Shown one piece after another: positions 26,344 to 35,000 of a stretch of DNA of 57,399 nt. Source of the stretch: Oscillospiraceae bacterium. GTDB taxonomy: Bacteria; Bacillota; Clostridia; Oscillospirales; Ruminococcaceae. Location of the stretch: positions 1 to 57,399 of the forward strand of contig JAFXIC010000059.1 of NCBI GenBank assembly GCA_017533485.1, in the 5' to 3' direction. Numbering within the stretch: position 1 is the stretch's first letter; every line of letters starts with the position of its first letter. A program made the position numbers and the translations under genes. The notes below the pieces were generated by a model, which saw only the letters and a list, made by a program, of their open reading frames with translations, was not told where the DNA came from and searched no databases.

Positions 26344-26369
26344 TTTGCGGGATGAAGATGATGGGATGA

Positions 26370-26876
26370 TTAAACCTGTGCGTAAGCGGAAATAATTTCA
26401 CCGATGTAGAGCTTATGTGCCGCGTCATTTGCATAGAAGCTGTCAGCAATTGTCTTCGGGAGATCTTCCGTTTTCATGTCGGCAGAAAACTGTTTTTTAC
26501 AGACAAGAACGAGGGTTGCTTCCTCGAAGCTGACGCCGCCATCGAGTGTGATGGGATGAAGACCGGTTTCCTTGACCTTATCACAGGCACGTCCGGAATT
26601 TGCGCCGCAGAACTTGAGGGCATCTCTTTGGGATTCGGGAAGGAAGGTCAGGGTAAAGGTATCCTGTTCCTCCATAAAACCATAGGTATAGCGGGAATGA
26701 CGGACATAACAGGTGACAGAAGGGCGGTTCCAGAGAATTCCCATCTGACCCCACGAAGCGGTCATGAAATTAAATCCCTGCTCCTGCGTACCGGCGGTAA
26801 GCAGAAACCAGTCCTTGCCGATTGCTTCGAAGGGTTTTCCTTCCCATGTCTGGATGTCGATTTTTTGAAGTGCCAT
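26370..26876 (-). CDS. Flavin reductase family protein (FMN split barrel)
   Basis: 168 residues. The FNFMTASWGQMGILWNRPSV region and the CGANSGRACDKVKETGL segment are those of the flavin reductase-like/FMN-binding split-barrel family, which binds FMN and often reduces it with NAD(P)H. The role in this organism is unknown. AAGGAGG lies 9 bases before the ATG at 26876; an ATG two codons earlier is only 3 bases from the site. It stands alone between spo0A and a convergent gene. Confidence 0.85.
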   Translation of the reverse strand: MALQKIDIQTWEGKPFEAIGKDWFLLTAGTQEQGFNFMTASWGQMGILWNRPSVTCYVRHSRYTYGFMEEQDTFTLTFLPESQRDALKFCGANSGRACDKVKETGLHPITLDGGVSFEEATLVLVCKKQFSADMKTEDLPKTIADSFYANDAAHKLYIGEIISAYAQV

Positions 26877-26914
26877 AATCATATTCCTCCTTAAATTTTC
26901 ATGCTGAACGGTGT

Positions 26915-27676
26915 TCAGCTTGTTTCACGATTCTGGAGCCGAAGCTTATCCGTAATGAGGGCAATAAATTCGGAATTGGTCGGCTTTCCTTTGCAGGTAT
27001 TGACGGTATATCCGAAGAACGAATTGAGGGTATCGAGATTGCCGCGGTCCCATGCGATTTCGATGGCGTGACGGATCGCACGTTCCACACGTGACGGTGT
27101 GGTTTCGAACTGCTGGGAAACACGCGGATAGAGTTGTTTTGTGACGCTTTCGAGCAGCTCCGGTTCATGATAAGCACTGAGGATTGCGGCACGCAGATAG
27201 TGGTAGCCTTTGATATGTGCCGGAACACCGAGCTGATGGATGATATCGGTAATGGTGACGGCAAGATCCTGACCGGCACGCGTGGTGAAGCTTCCAAGCG
27301 GCTGTTTATTTGTGAGGAGCGCGATGCGTTCTCCGAGAACCTGTAAGTCGAAGGGCTTCAGCATGAAGTACGAAGCGCCGTTTTCCATGACCTGCTGTTC
27401 AACGAAGCTGTTGTCATAAGCGGATGTTACGATAAAAGCAGGGTGTTTTCCGCTGCCTGATTTTGCCTTTTTCATCAGTTCGATGGCATCCATATGGGGA
27501 AGGACGGCATCGACGACCACGACATCCGGCGTATCCTTTCGAATGGATTCCAGAACGGTATTTCCGTTCTTGGGTCTGGTGTAGGCATACATTCCCTGAG
27601 AGCGCAGAATGCTGGCACAAGAAACGCCATATTCTGCGGTGTCATCTCCAATCAAAACTTTGACTTGTTTTTGCAT
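26915..27676 (-). CDS. spo0A: Sporulation master regulator Spo0A
   Basis: 253 residues. The receiver domain (about 5-125) has the acidic pair in VLIGDD, the phospho-acceptor Asp in VVVVDAVLP and the Lys in LKPF. The C-terminal domain contains [20 protein letters not shown], the strongly conserved recognition-helix segment that binds 0A boxes. Phosphorylated Spo0A starts sporulation and other stationary-phase programmes. AAAGGAGG precedes the ATG. A perfect 0A box lies about 90 bp upstream. spoIVB is divergent to it here, whereas in Bacillus spoIVB precedes spo0A on the same strand. Confidence 0.95.
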   Translation of the reverse strand: MQKQVKVLIGDDTAEYGVSCASILRSQGMYAYTRPKNGNTVLESIRKDTPDVVVVDAVLPHMDAIELMKKAKSGSGKHPAFIVTSAYDNSFVEQQVMENGASYFMLKPFDLQVLGERIALLTNKQPLGSFTTRAGQDLAVTITDIIHQLGVPAHIKGYHYLRAAILSAYHEPELLESVTKQLYPRVSQQFETTPSRVERAIRHAIEIAWDRGNLDTLNSFFGYTVNTCKGKPTNSEFIALITDKLRLQNRETS

Positions 27677-28137
27677 GGTTTTACCTCCTTTTGCATTGTA
27701 TCTCTATTTTAGCATGGAGGGAAATGAAAAGCAAGAGCGAAGAATGGGGAAAGAACAATTCTTTTGTCGAATAATTAACAAATATCACGAATGGGATAAA
27801 ATCGAGCATCTGCACATAAAATATCCGATTCATGCGCTAAAATATATTGAAAATTTAATAATCCGGTCGAACAGCTGCGAGAATGCACGAAGAAAGCATG
27901 GCAAGACGATATCCGGTCAGAATCCGGATTCTTCCGGTTCTGATTGCCGGAGATGCCGCATGGAAAATGGCGGAGTACGGGGTTGGATTTCGGGAGAATT
28001 CGTGTGAATTCATCGTATCTGCGCGGATTGGCGGAATCATCCGTAAAAATATGCAGGTGTTGGCTGATTATCGGCACAGAGATCGGTCAATCCTATGCGT
28101 ATGCGGCAGAGGACGCGCCGCATAAGGAGAGATGACA
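27677..28137. other. Intergenic region between spo0A and spoIVB
   Basis: 461 bp between divergent genes. It holds the 0A box at 27765-27771 and a TAAAAT -10-like site close to spo0A. An open frame at 27883-28125 on the plus strand could encode 80 residues, but has no ribosome binding site or recognisable features, so I do not call it a gene. No clear promoter for spoIVB was found; sporulation sigma factors may act here. Confidence 0.5.
27765..27771 (+). promoter_or_regulatory. 0A box upstream of spo0A
   Basis: TGTCGAA in the wider context TTTTGTCGAATAATTAAC is an exact match to the Spo0A binding consensus. It lies 89 bp before the spo0A start and suggests autoregulation. Confidence 0.65.
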
Positions 28138-29358
28138 ATGCAGACAATGCAAATTTTCAAAAAAACGCTGCTTCGGTTGGGTGCAGGTCTGATCGGACTT
28201 GGGATTATGATCGGCGGCGCAGCGGGATATTATGCACAGCGGCTGCCCGATCATTATTACTGGGAATCCGATCAGCCGTTTTCGATTGCGGCAGCATTTC
28301 CTGTGACGATAACGGGCGAAGCGGAAACGGTTCCTGCGATGCAGCAGGCAGAAGTCAGGCTGTTCGGGATTATTCCGGTAAAAACGGTTTCGCTGACAGT
28401 AGTTGAGCCGAGAGAAGTTTTTGTGGGCGGCGAGCCGTTCGGGATCCGGATGCTGATGGCAGGTGTGATGGTGGTATCGCTGGATGATGTTGTGACCTTG
28501 AGCGGAGAAAGCTGTCCGGCACGCGACGCAGGCATTCAGGTGGGTGATGTCATACAGGCGGTAGACGGCAAGCAGATTTCGGGGAATTCCGATTTGCAGT
28601 CGGCAGTCTTTGGCTCAGAGGGAAAAGCGGTACCGGTCACGTATCTGCGCAACGGGATTCGGGAGACTGTGATGATCACGCCGGTGTTTTCGAGTATTCA
28701 CGGCTGTTATCAGACCGGAATGTGGGTGCGTGACAGCACAGCAGGCATCGGAACTGTCACATATTATGTTCCGGCAGAGAACGGCACAGTACGCTTCGGA
28801 GGGCTTGGCCATGCGGTATGTGATCCGGATACGGGCGAACAGATTCCGCTTGCATCAGGAGATGTGCTGAAAGCAGATGTGACCGATGTACTGGCAGGCT
28901 GTGCCGGACGTCCCGGCGAGCTGCGCGGCCATTTTGATACAGATTCAGCGATGGGAACGCTGTTATCGAATACAGCAAGCGGTGTATTCGGGATTCTGAA
29001 AGCACTGCCGCATCCGGAGCGCGATCCGATTCCGCTTGGCTATCAGCAGGATATTCATCTGGGTGACGCGATCATGTTCACGACAATTCTGGGCGATCTG
29101 CCTGCGGCATATTCGATCGAGATTGAGGAGATTCATGGCGGCGTATCCGGTTCACGAAATCTCGTAGTACACGTTACAGATGAAACGCTGCTGGAGCGGA
29201 GCGGCGGAATTGTGCAGGGTATGAGCGGCAGTCCGATTGTACAGGACGGAAAGCTCGTAGGTGCCGTGACGCATGTATTCGTAAAGGATCCGACGCGCGG
29301 ATATGGCATTCTTGCAGAAAATATGTATGCCCAGACCGCAGCAGGAATGACGGCGTGA
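28138..29358 (+). CDS. spoIVB: SpoIVB peptidase (S55, PDZ)
   Basis: 406 residues: one N-terminal membrane anchor (about 8-32), a PDZ domain (about 110-190, SCPARDAGIQVGDVIQAVDG) and the S55 peptidase domain. The catalytic His lies in GGLGHAVCD (residue 225) and Ser in GMSGSPIVQ (residue 365). SpoIVB is secreted from the forespore and triggers sigma-K activation in the mother cell. The ATG at 28138 is 8 bases after AAGGAG; the ATG at 28132 is too near. It ends before a strong terminator. Confidence 0.94.
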   Translation: MQTMQIFKKTLLRLGAGLIGLGIMIGGAAGYYAQRLPDHYYWESDQPFSIAAAFPVTITGEAETVPAMQQAEVRLFGIIPVKTVSLTVVEPREVFVGGEPFGIRMLMAGVMVVSLDDVVTLSGESCPARDAGIQVGDVIQAVDGKQISGNSDLQSAVFGSEGKAVPVTYLRNGIRETVMITPVFSSIHGCYQTGMWVRDSTAGIGTVTYYVPAENGTVRFGGLGHAVCDPDTGEQIPLASGDVLKADVTDVLAGCAGRPGELRGHFDTDSAMGTLLSNTASGVFGILKALPHPERDPIPLGYQQDIHLGDAIMFTTILGDLPAAYSIEIEEIHGGVSGSRNLVVHVTDETLLERSGGIVQGMSGSPIVQDGKLVGAVTHVFVKDPTRGYGILAENMYAQTAAGMTA

Positions 29359-29366
29359 GAATATTG

Positions 29367-29398
29367 AAAAGGGGACGTTTCAGCAGAAACGTCCCTTT
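29367..29398 (+). terminator. Terminator after spoIVB
   Basis: AAAGGGGACGTTTC pairs with GAAACGTCCCTTT around an AGCA loop. With A and T runs on both sides it may also serve the converging HPr gene. Confidence 0.85.
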
Positions 29399-29431
29399 CC
29401 GGATTACATCATATTCAAATGAAAAAATGGA

Positions 29432-29704
29432 TTAGCGGCTCTCGTCGCTGAAACCGCTATCGACCAGCTCAACCAGAGAAGCAACAGCCTGTTCCTCGTC
29501 TGTGCCGTCAGCAATAATGCGGATTGCGGTACCACCGACAATACCGAGCGAAAGGATGCCCAGCAGGCTCTTTGCATTGACACGGCGCTCTTCTTTTTCA
29601 ATCCAGATTGCAGAACGGAACTCGTTTGCTTTCTGGATAAAGAATGTTGCAGGACGTGCGTGGAGACCTACCTGATTCTGAACCATGACATCTTTGATAC
29701 ACAT
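29432..29704 (-). CDS. ptsH: HPr phosphocarrier protein
   Basis: 90 residues. GLHARPATFF contains the histidine phosphorylated by PTS enzyme I, and VNAKSLLGILSLG contains the regulatory serine targeted by HPr kinase; hprK lies at 48403-49371 in this same window. Both residues are present, so this is HPr rather than Crh. It links sugar transport or catabolite control. GGAGAG precedes the ATG at 29704; upstream in-frame codons fall in a structured leader. Monocistronic. Confidence 0.93.
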   Translation of the reverse strand: MCIKDVMVQNQVGLHARPATFFIQKANEFRSAIWIEKEERRVNAKSLLGILSLGIVGGTAIRIIADGTDEEQAVASLVELVDSGFSDESR

Positions 29705-29891
29705 ATATTTTCTCTCCTTTATGATTTCGCCCCGATGAAGGGGATGGAAGGACTTCGCCGCCTGCAAAAAATTTCCCGTGCAGTCTGGTAATCATGATAT
29801 GGAGGCGTGGGAGAAAAAACGCGGAAACGGGAAGCCCGGAACACGCAAATGATGTACATCCCAAGCCAGACCATATACTAGGCGAAGCTTA
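29705..29891 (-). promoter_or_regulatory. Folded 5' leader of the HPr gene
   Basis: The predicted 187-nt leader has nested helices: CTTCGCC with GGCGAAG (29881-29887 / 29753-29759), GTCTGG with CCAGAC (29866-29871 / 29783-29788) and GCGTG with CACGC (29842-29846 / 29805-29809). A small inner hairpin follows and a possible pseudoknot pairs 29827-29831 with 29775-29779. A further hairpin (CCCCTTCATCGGGG) precedes the ribosome binding site. I know no RNA class of this form before ptsH. Confidence 0.45.
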
Positions 29892-29898
29892 TGATATC

Positions 29899-29927
29899 AT
29901 TATACAGGCTATTTTCGTTCTCGTCAA
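29899..29927 (-). promoter_or_regulatory. Promoter of the HPr gene
   Basis: On the minus strand TTGACG (29922-29927), 17 bp, TATAAT (29899-29904). The remaining stretch 29928-30114 downstream of trmD contains only a weak inverted repeat (GTTGAAA / TTTTCAAC, 30055-30078). Confidence 0.8.
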
Positions 29928-30114
29928 TGTCTTTTATCTACAAAACCTGATGTTTTCTTGAAAATTCTGCGGAATGCTACATTCGGGGGAATGGAAATCG
30001 GTTCTGTTTGGACATATTCACGAAAGAAAAAAGGGGTAGAGTGTTGAAATTCGTTGTTGAAAGCAGATAGTTTTCAACATAATTTTTTGTTCAAACCAAC
30101 AAGTACGCGACCAT

Positions 30115-30810
30115 TTAATCACCATTTGACCACTTTGCCCAAAGGTCAGGCCGCCGTTCTTTTGTAATACGCTGACTTTCCTTCGCGCGCCATGCGGCAA
30201 TATTTTTGTGATGTCCCGAAAGGAGGACAGGCGGAACTGCTTCTCCCTCCCAGATTTCGGGACGGGTATACTGGGGATATTCGAGGAGTCCGGAGAAATG
30301 GCTTTCGTCCATATAAGCGTCGGGGGATGGGAGGACGTTCTCGCACATTCTGGCGACAGCGTCTGTGAGTACGAGTGCCGGCAGCTCGCCGCCCGTCACA
30401 ACATAATCCCCGATTGAAATTTCCTCGTCCACGATCTTATCCAGTACGCGCTGGTCGATGCCCTCGTAGTGTCCGCAGAGTAAGAACAGCCGCGGAAGTT
30501 CTGCGAGTTCACGTACCTTTTGCTGGGTAAGTGTTTTTCCTTTCGGTGACAGATATATCGTATGCATCGGGACTTCGGACTGTGCACGCACCGCGTTCCA
30601 GCAGTCGTAAACGGGCTGTGCCTGCATGACCATCCCCATACCGCCGCCGAACGGAGAATCATCGACGCGATTATGGCGGTCAGTCGTATAGCCGCGGATC
30701 TGATGACAGTTCACCGTCAGTGCACCTTTTGTACGGGCACGACCGATGATGCTGGTCGAGAGGACAGCCTCACACATTTCCGGAAAGAGGGTAGCGATTT
30801 CAATCTGCAT
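30115..30810 (-). CDS. trmD: tRNA (guanine37-N1)-methyltransferase
   Basis: 231 residues with the knotted SPOUT fold. DDSPFGGGMGMVMQ, LCGHYEGIDQRV and the SIGDYVVTGGELPAL segment of the S-adenosylmethionine pocket are all present. It makes m1G37 next to the anticodon and prevents frameshifting. The ATG at 30810 overlaps the end of rimM by 11 bases; the pair is translationally coupled, as is common. Confidence 0.96.
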   Translation of the reverse strand: MQIEIATLFPEMCEAVLSTSIIGRARTKGALTVNCHQIRGYTTDRHNRVDDSPFGGGMGMVMQAQPVYDCWNAVRAQSEVPMHTIYLSPKGKTLTQQKVRELAELPRLFLLCGHYEGIDQRVLDKIVDEEISIGDYVVTGGELPALVLTDAVARMCENVLPSPDAYMDESHFSGLLEYPQYTRPEIWEGEAVPPVLLSGHHKNIAAWRAKESQRITKERRPDLWAKWSNGD

Positions 30811-31315
30811 CGTCAAACAGTCCTTTCAGCGGTCGGATGACAATCCGTTCTTCGTCGGGATTGATTTCGAGTACGACATCCGGAATGACGGGTACAAGAA
30901 GTTCTTTTCCCTGCGGCGTTTTTACGGTATAGACATCGTTTGCGCCGGTCTGGAGGATATCCGTCAGCCTGCCGTATTCGCGGCCGTCATCCGCGTCTAT
31001 TACAGCTGCGCCGAGGAGATCCTGGATAAAGTAGGTATCCTCGTCGAGTGCAACCTCGTCACGATTCATATAAAGGACGGTTCCGCGAAGGGCTTCTGCC
31101 TGTTCGGGGGTTTCCACGCCTTTAAAATTTACGAGCACCATGTTTTTCTGAACGCGTGCATTGGTGATTGTCATCGGCGTATGATGCTTACCGGCATACA
31201 GCACTTCAAATTCATAGAGAAATGCCGGTTCATCACACCACGGCTGTACCTTACAGGTACCGTTCAGACCATGGAGGCTGACGATCTTACCGATTTCGAG
31301 GTATTGCTTTTTCAT
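30800..31315 (-). CDS. rimM: 16S rRNA processing protein RimM
   Basis: 171 residues: an N-terminal RimM domain (LEIGKIVSLHGLNGTCKVQPW) and a PRC-barrel (LLVPVIPDVVLEINPDEERI). It assists 30S head assembly. AAAGGAG lies before the ATG at 31315, 13 bp after the DtxR-type gene. The usual rpsP and KH-protein genes are not next to it here. Confidence 0.93.
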   Translation of the reverse strand: MKKQYLEIGKIVSLHGLNGTCKVQPWCDEPAFLYEFEVLYAGKHHTPMTITNARVQKNMVLVNFKGVETPEQAEALRGTVLYMNRDEVALDEDTYFIQDLLGAAVIDADDGREYGRLTDILQTGANDVYTVKTPQGKELLVPVIPDVVLEINPDEERIVIRPLKGLFDDAD

Positions 31316-31328
31316 ATGCTATGCTCCT

Positions 31329-31730
31329 TTATGCAGATTCCGGTGAAGTAAGAATACCGGGATGGGCTTTTCGGATATGCGTTTTCAGTGCTTCAAAAGA
31401 GACGGTGCTGATATCGTGTTCGAGCTTGCAGGCGTCTTCTGACGCGACATCTGCCGGTACACCGATATCGACAAGCCATTGTGTCAGAACCTGATGGCGT
31501 TCATATATCCGCTCGGCGATTTCTCTGCCGGTATCGGTCAGCGTAATATAGCCGTCTTTATCGACTGCTATGAACTGATTGTCGCGGAGGATACCGACCG
31601 CACGGCTGACACTGGGTTTTGAAACCTCCATTTCATGTGCGATGTCGATGGAACGGACGTCAGCCCCATTCTGACTGAGGATGAGGATTGTTTCGAGATA
31701 GTTTTCGCCGGATTCATAAAGCTTTCCCAT
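31329..31730 (-). CDS. DtxR/MntR family metal-dependent regulator
   Basis: 133 residues: a winged helix with IAHEMEVSKPSVSRAVGILR (recognition helix), then a dimerisation and metal-binding domain with ERHQVLTQWLVDIG and KLEHDIS, whose His and Glu are metal ligands. The C-terminal SH3-like domain of DtxR is absent, so it resembles MntR. It should respond to Fe or Mn and is a candidate regulator of the feoAB/CDF locus about 7 kb away, though no matching operator was identified. AAAGGAG precedes the ATG at 31730. It heads an unusual operon with rimM and trmD. Confidence 0.88.
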   Translation of the reverse strand: MGKLYESGENYLETILILSQNGADVRSIDIAHEMEVSKPSVSRAVGILRDNQFIAVDKDGYITLTDTGREIAERIYERHQVLTQWLVDIGVPADVASEDACKLEHDISTVSFEALKTHIRKAHPGILTSPESA

Positions 31731-31763
31731 GACATAACACTCCTTTCGCGATGATATTCTATA

Positions 31764-31792
31764 AGTATAGCAAATTCCGCCTGAAAAGTCAA
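31764..31792 (-). promoter_or_regulatory. Promoter of the DtxR-rimM-trmD operon
   Basis: On the minus strand TTGACT (31787-31792), 17 bp, TATACT (31764-31769). A 7-bp inverted repeat, CAAGCAT and ATGCTTG (31790-31809), overlaps the -35 box and may be an operator. Confidence 0.75.
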
Positions 31793-31824
31793 GCATTGCC
31801 GGATGCTTGACCGGCATAAATAAA

Positions 31825-31855
31825 TCGACGGTCTGCCTTTCTCGCAGACCGTCGA
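31825..31855 (-). terminator. Perfect 12-bp hairpin between the xylanase and regulator genes
   Basis: TCGACGGTCTGC and GCAGACCGTCGA with a 7-base loop, followed on the minus strand by TTTATTTA. It probably ends the xylanase transcript ahead of the regulator promoter. Confidence 0.65.
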
Positions 31856-31884
31856 ATGTGAAGGGGATTTTTATAAATTTGTGC

Positions 31885-31921
31885 GTGAAATCATCATATT
31901 GTGGCACTATGATGATTTCAC
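31885..31921. repeat. Perfect 14-bp inverted repeat
   Basis: GTGAAATCATCATA and TATGATGATTTCAC surround a 9-base spacer 115 bp after the xylanase stop. No T-run follows. It may protect the mRNA 3' end or be a protein site. Confidence 0.6.
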
Positions 31922-32035
31922 TTGGATGCACATACATTCATCTTCTGAAAGGGATTTGAGAGTGATGAAAGCTATGACGGGAAGCGGGGGGCTTTCAGCG
32001 GATGAATCAGGTTCGGGAATAAGGGGAAAAGGGGA

Positions 32036-35000
32036 TTACTGGAATACCCAGCTATCAATCGTAGCAGCGTCGCTGAATACGAAGTAGAGGGTTTCTGTGC
32101 CGGAGAGACCGACAACAGGAACAGTGATTTCGGACATCTGTCCGCCTGCCGGAATTTCGACATAGCTGACAGCCGTACCGGAAGTAGAACCGGTGCAGAT
32201 CTTAATGACCGCGCCGTTCTGAGAAGAAGCCTTCATTGTGACGCTCTTGACGCCGGAACCGCAGGCAACGCCGCTGACCTTTGTCCAGCTGCCCTTCTTA
32301 CCGTTGACGACAGTATCGTACAGACCGGTAACGGAAACGCCCTTGGACTGGTTCGACATGGTTTCAGCCTGAACCTTGGTAAACGGATCGAGGGTTTCGA
32401 TCTGGGAAACGCCGCTCATAGAGCCGTTGCAGGAGAGCTTTCCGTTCGAGAAGGTGCACTTGTCGATGGAAGGCGAACGATAGTTGAGGTTGGTGCCCAT
32501 GCGGAGTTCGATTGCACGGGTATGATAGAGAACATAGTAGCTGCCCTTGAATTCGATGACAGAGTGGTGGTTGTTACCGCCCTTATCGAGCTGCTGGTCG
32601 CCGGTGTTCTTGAAGACAACGCCCTGATAGGTGTACGGTCCGAGCGGATTATTGGAGGTCATGTAGCCGATATCCGCGTTGCGGAATGCCTGACCGCCGG
32701 GTACGTTCCAGTTGTGGCAGAAGGAATAGTACCAGGTATTGCCGATCTTAATGAGGCTGGAGTCCTCGAAGAGGTACGGGGGATTGAGGGTTGTCGGAGT
32801 GCCGACGATCGAGGTCATATCATCGCCGAGCTGAACGATACGGCCTGTGCCGGGATCCGCAGCCTTGCCATCGGGCACACCGCCGCCGAATGCGAGGTAA
32901 CCGATACCGGTTGTTTCATCCACATAAACGCCCGGGTCAAACAGCCATGTAACATTGCCGCAGTTCGGGGTATTTCTGGAGATCAGCTCGCGTCCGATCG
33001 GGTCGGTCCAGGGGCCTACCGGGCTGTCAGCCGTCAGAACGCCGACACCGGAACCATTGTTTGCGAAGTAGAGGAAGAACTTATCCTTGCCGTTGATGGT
33101 CTTCCAGCAAGCGTCGGGAGCCCAGGAACGGGAAGCCCACTTGGAAGCCCACTGTGCACCGTTGGGAGCAGCACCTGCGCCGTTTCCGGCAACAGGGATT
33201 GCGCCGTGGTCGGTCCAGTTTACGAGGTCTGCGGTCGATACGCAGTTGAGGGTACGGACATCATAGGTATTTTCCTGAATCTGACCGTTGTTATACTCAT
33301 ATGCGTCGTTGGTGGTATAGACGTAGAGTCTGTCCTTATAGACCATCCAGCCGGGGTCAGCACCGAAACGCTGGGTATAGAGGGCATTATTTTCGTTGTC
33401 CTTCTTCCAGCTTTCTTCGAGCGACAGTCCGGAGAATTTCTGAGCCATTGCGGTGAAGTCAACCACACGCTCAGCAACCGGGAATTCATCAATCTTGCCG
33501 ACGAGGAAATCACGGAGGAGCTCTGCGTCATCGTTATTGATTTCGTAGCTCTGGTCAACGTCAGCATTTACTTTTGCAACGGAGTTATCGTATTGATCAG
33601 TCATAAGTCCACGTTTCAGGAGAGAGAGGTCAGATGCGGTGAGGACGCCGTCGCAGTCCACGTCACCCAGCAGAATCTTCTTGGGCTTCGGGCCGTCGAT
33701 GACGGTACCTTCCACAGCACCGATGATCTCGTCTGCATAGAAGTTGACGGTTGATTCAGCGGTTTCGAGGTAGAGCTGAATATTGGTGGCATCAGAGGGG
33801 ATGGTGTAAGCAGTATTTGCGAGCTGAACCCATTCGCCCTTGACAGCGGTGACTTCCGCGATACCGTCATACATGGTTTCGCCGGAAGCATCTTCATACT
33901 GAAGCTTCATATAGAAGGTATCGGTAGCGCCGCCGTTGTCGTACATGACATTGGAGCTGAAGCTGTATGTTTCGCCGGGTTTGAATGCCGGGGAGAGGGA
34001 GAGTGCGATACCGTTCCAGGCATCGGTTCTGCCTGAAACATACATAGACTTGCTGCCGACGAGGGCTGCGCTTCCGGAAACCTCAGCAGTACAGCCGCCG
34101 CGGTTTGTCCAGGATTCCGCACCATTTTCATAGGTGGTGTGGAAGAAGTAGCCGTTTTCGTCGGGATCATAGGAAGGCGGGGTGTAGGAGCCGTCTCTGA
34201 CGCTCGCCCACATCTCGTCATCGGAGAGCCAGTCGCTCTGCGGAACGACCTTTGTCAGCGTTGTATAAGCTTCCTTGGGCTGGTTATTGCTGTTATAAAG
34301 GAGTGCATCGGAGCCGGAGGAGAGCCAGGAGTTTGCGTCGTTGGGGCCCCAGATACAGACTGCTGTGACATTGGGGATTTCCATACCGAGCTTAAAGATG
34401 CCTTCATATTTTTTCGCCTGATCGGTATCGGAGAACTTACCGTTTTCCTTGGAGATATCGAGCTCAGTGACCTGAACCTCACAGCCGATGGAGGCATATT
34501 TGCGCATTGCGGTTTCGATTGCGGACATACCGGAGAAGCCGTTCCAGTCAGCATTGACATGGGACTGCATACCGACGCCGTCGAGGATACCCTTGTTATA
34601 GAAATTCTTGCACATATTGTAGATACAATCGCGCTTGTGATCCCAGTATTCGTTGTAATCGTTGTAGAAAAGCTTGCAGTTCTTCGGTGCATACTTACGG
34701 GCATAGGTGAATGCCTTTTCTACGAAGCTGTTGTTGCCGTAGACGGAAACCCATGCGGAGGTACCGCCGGTGACATTGTTATCGCCGGCAACTCTTGCGC
34801 CGTCCTTACCATTGGAGGTGCGGCTGGAGTCATCGGAGATACATTCGTTTGCGACGTCATATGCATAGAGGTCGAGATTGGGGTACTGTGTCTGGATTGC
34901 GCTGAACATATTCTTGATATAGCTTTCGAGACGCGCATCCATGGTGCTGGAGCTGACCCAGTTGCCGTTATCGGAGAAATTCTCCTTAAAGAACCAGGAA

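Noticed and set aside
27883-28125. 80-codon frame between spo0A and spoIVB
   Set aside because: No ribosome binding site, no hydrophobic or domain pattern, and it overlaps probable control sequence.
32522-33754. 410-codon plus-strand frame opposite the xylanase gene
   Set aside because: Antisense shadow with no start signal; the other strand has unmistakable GH43, dockerin and CBM modules.
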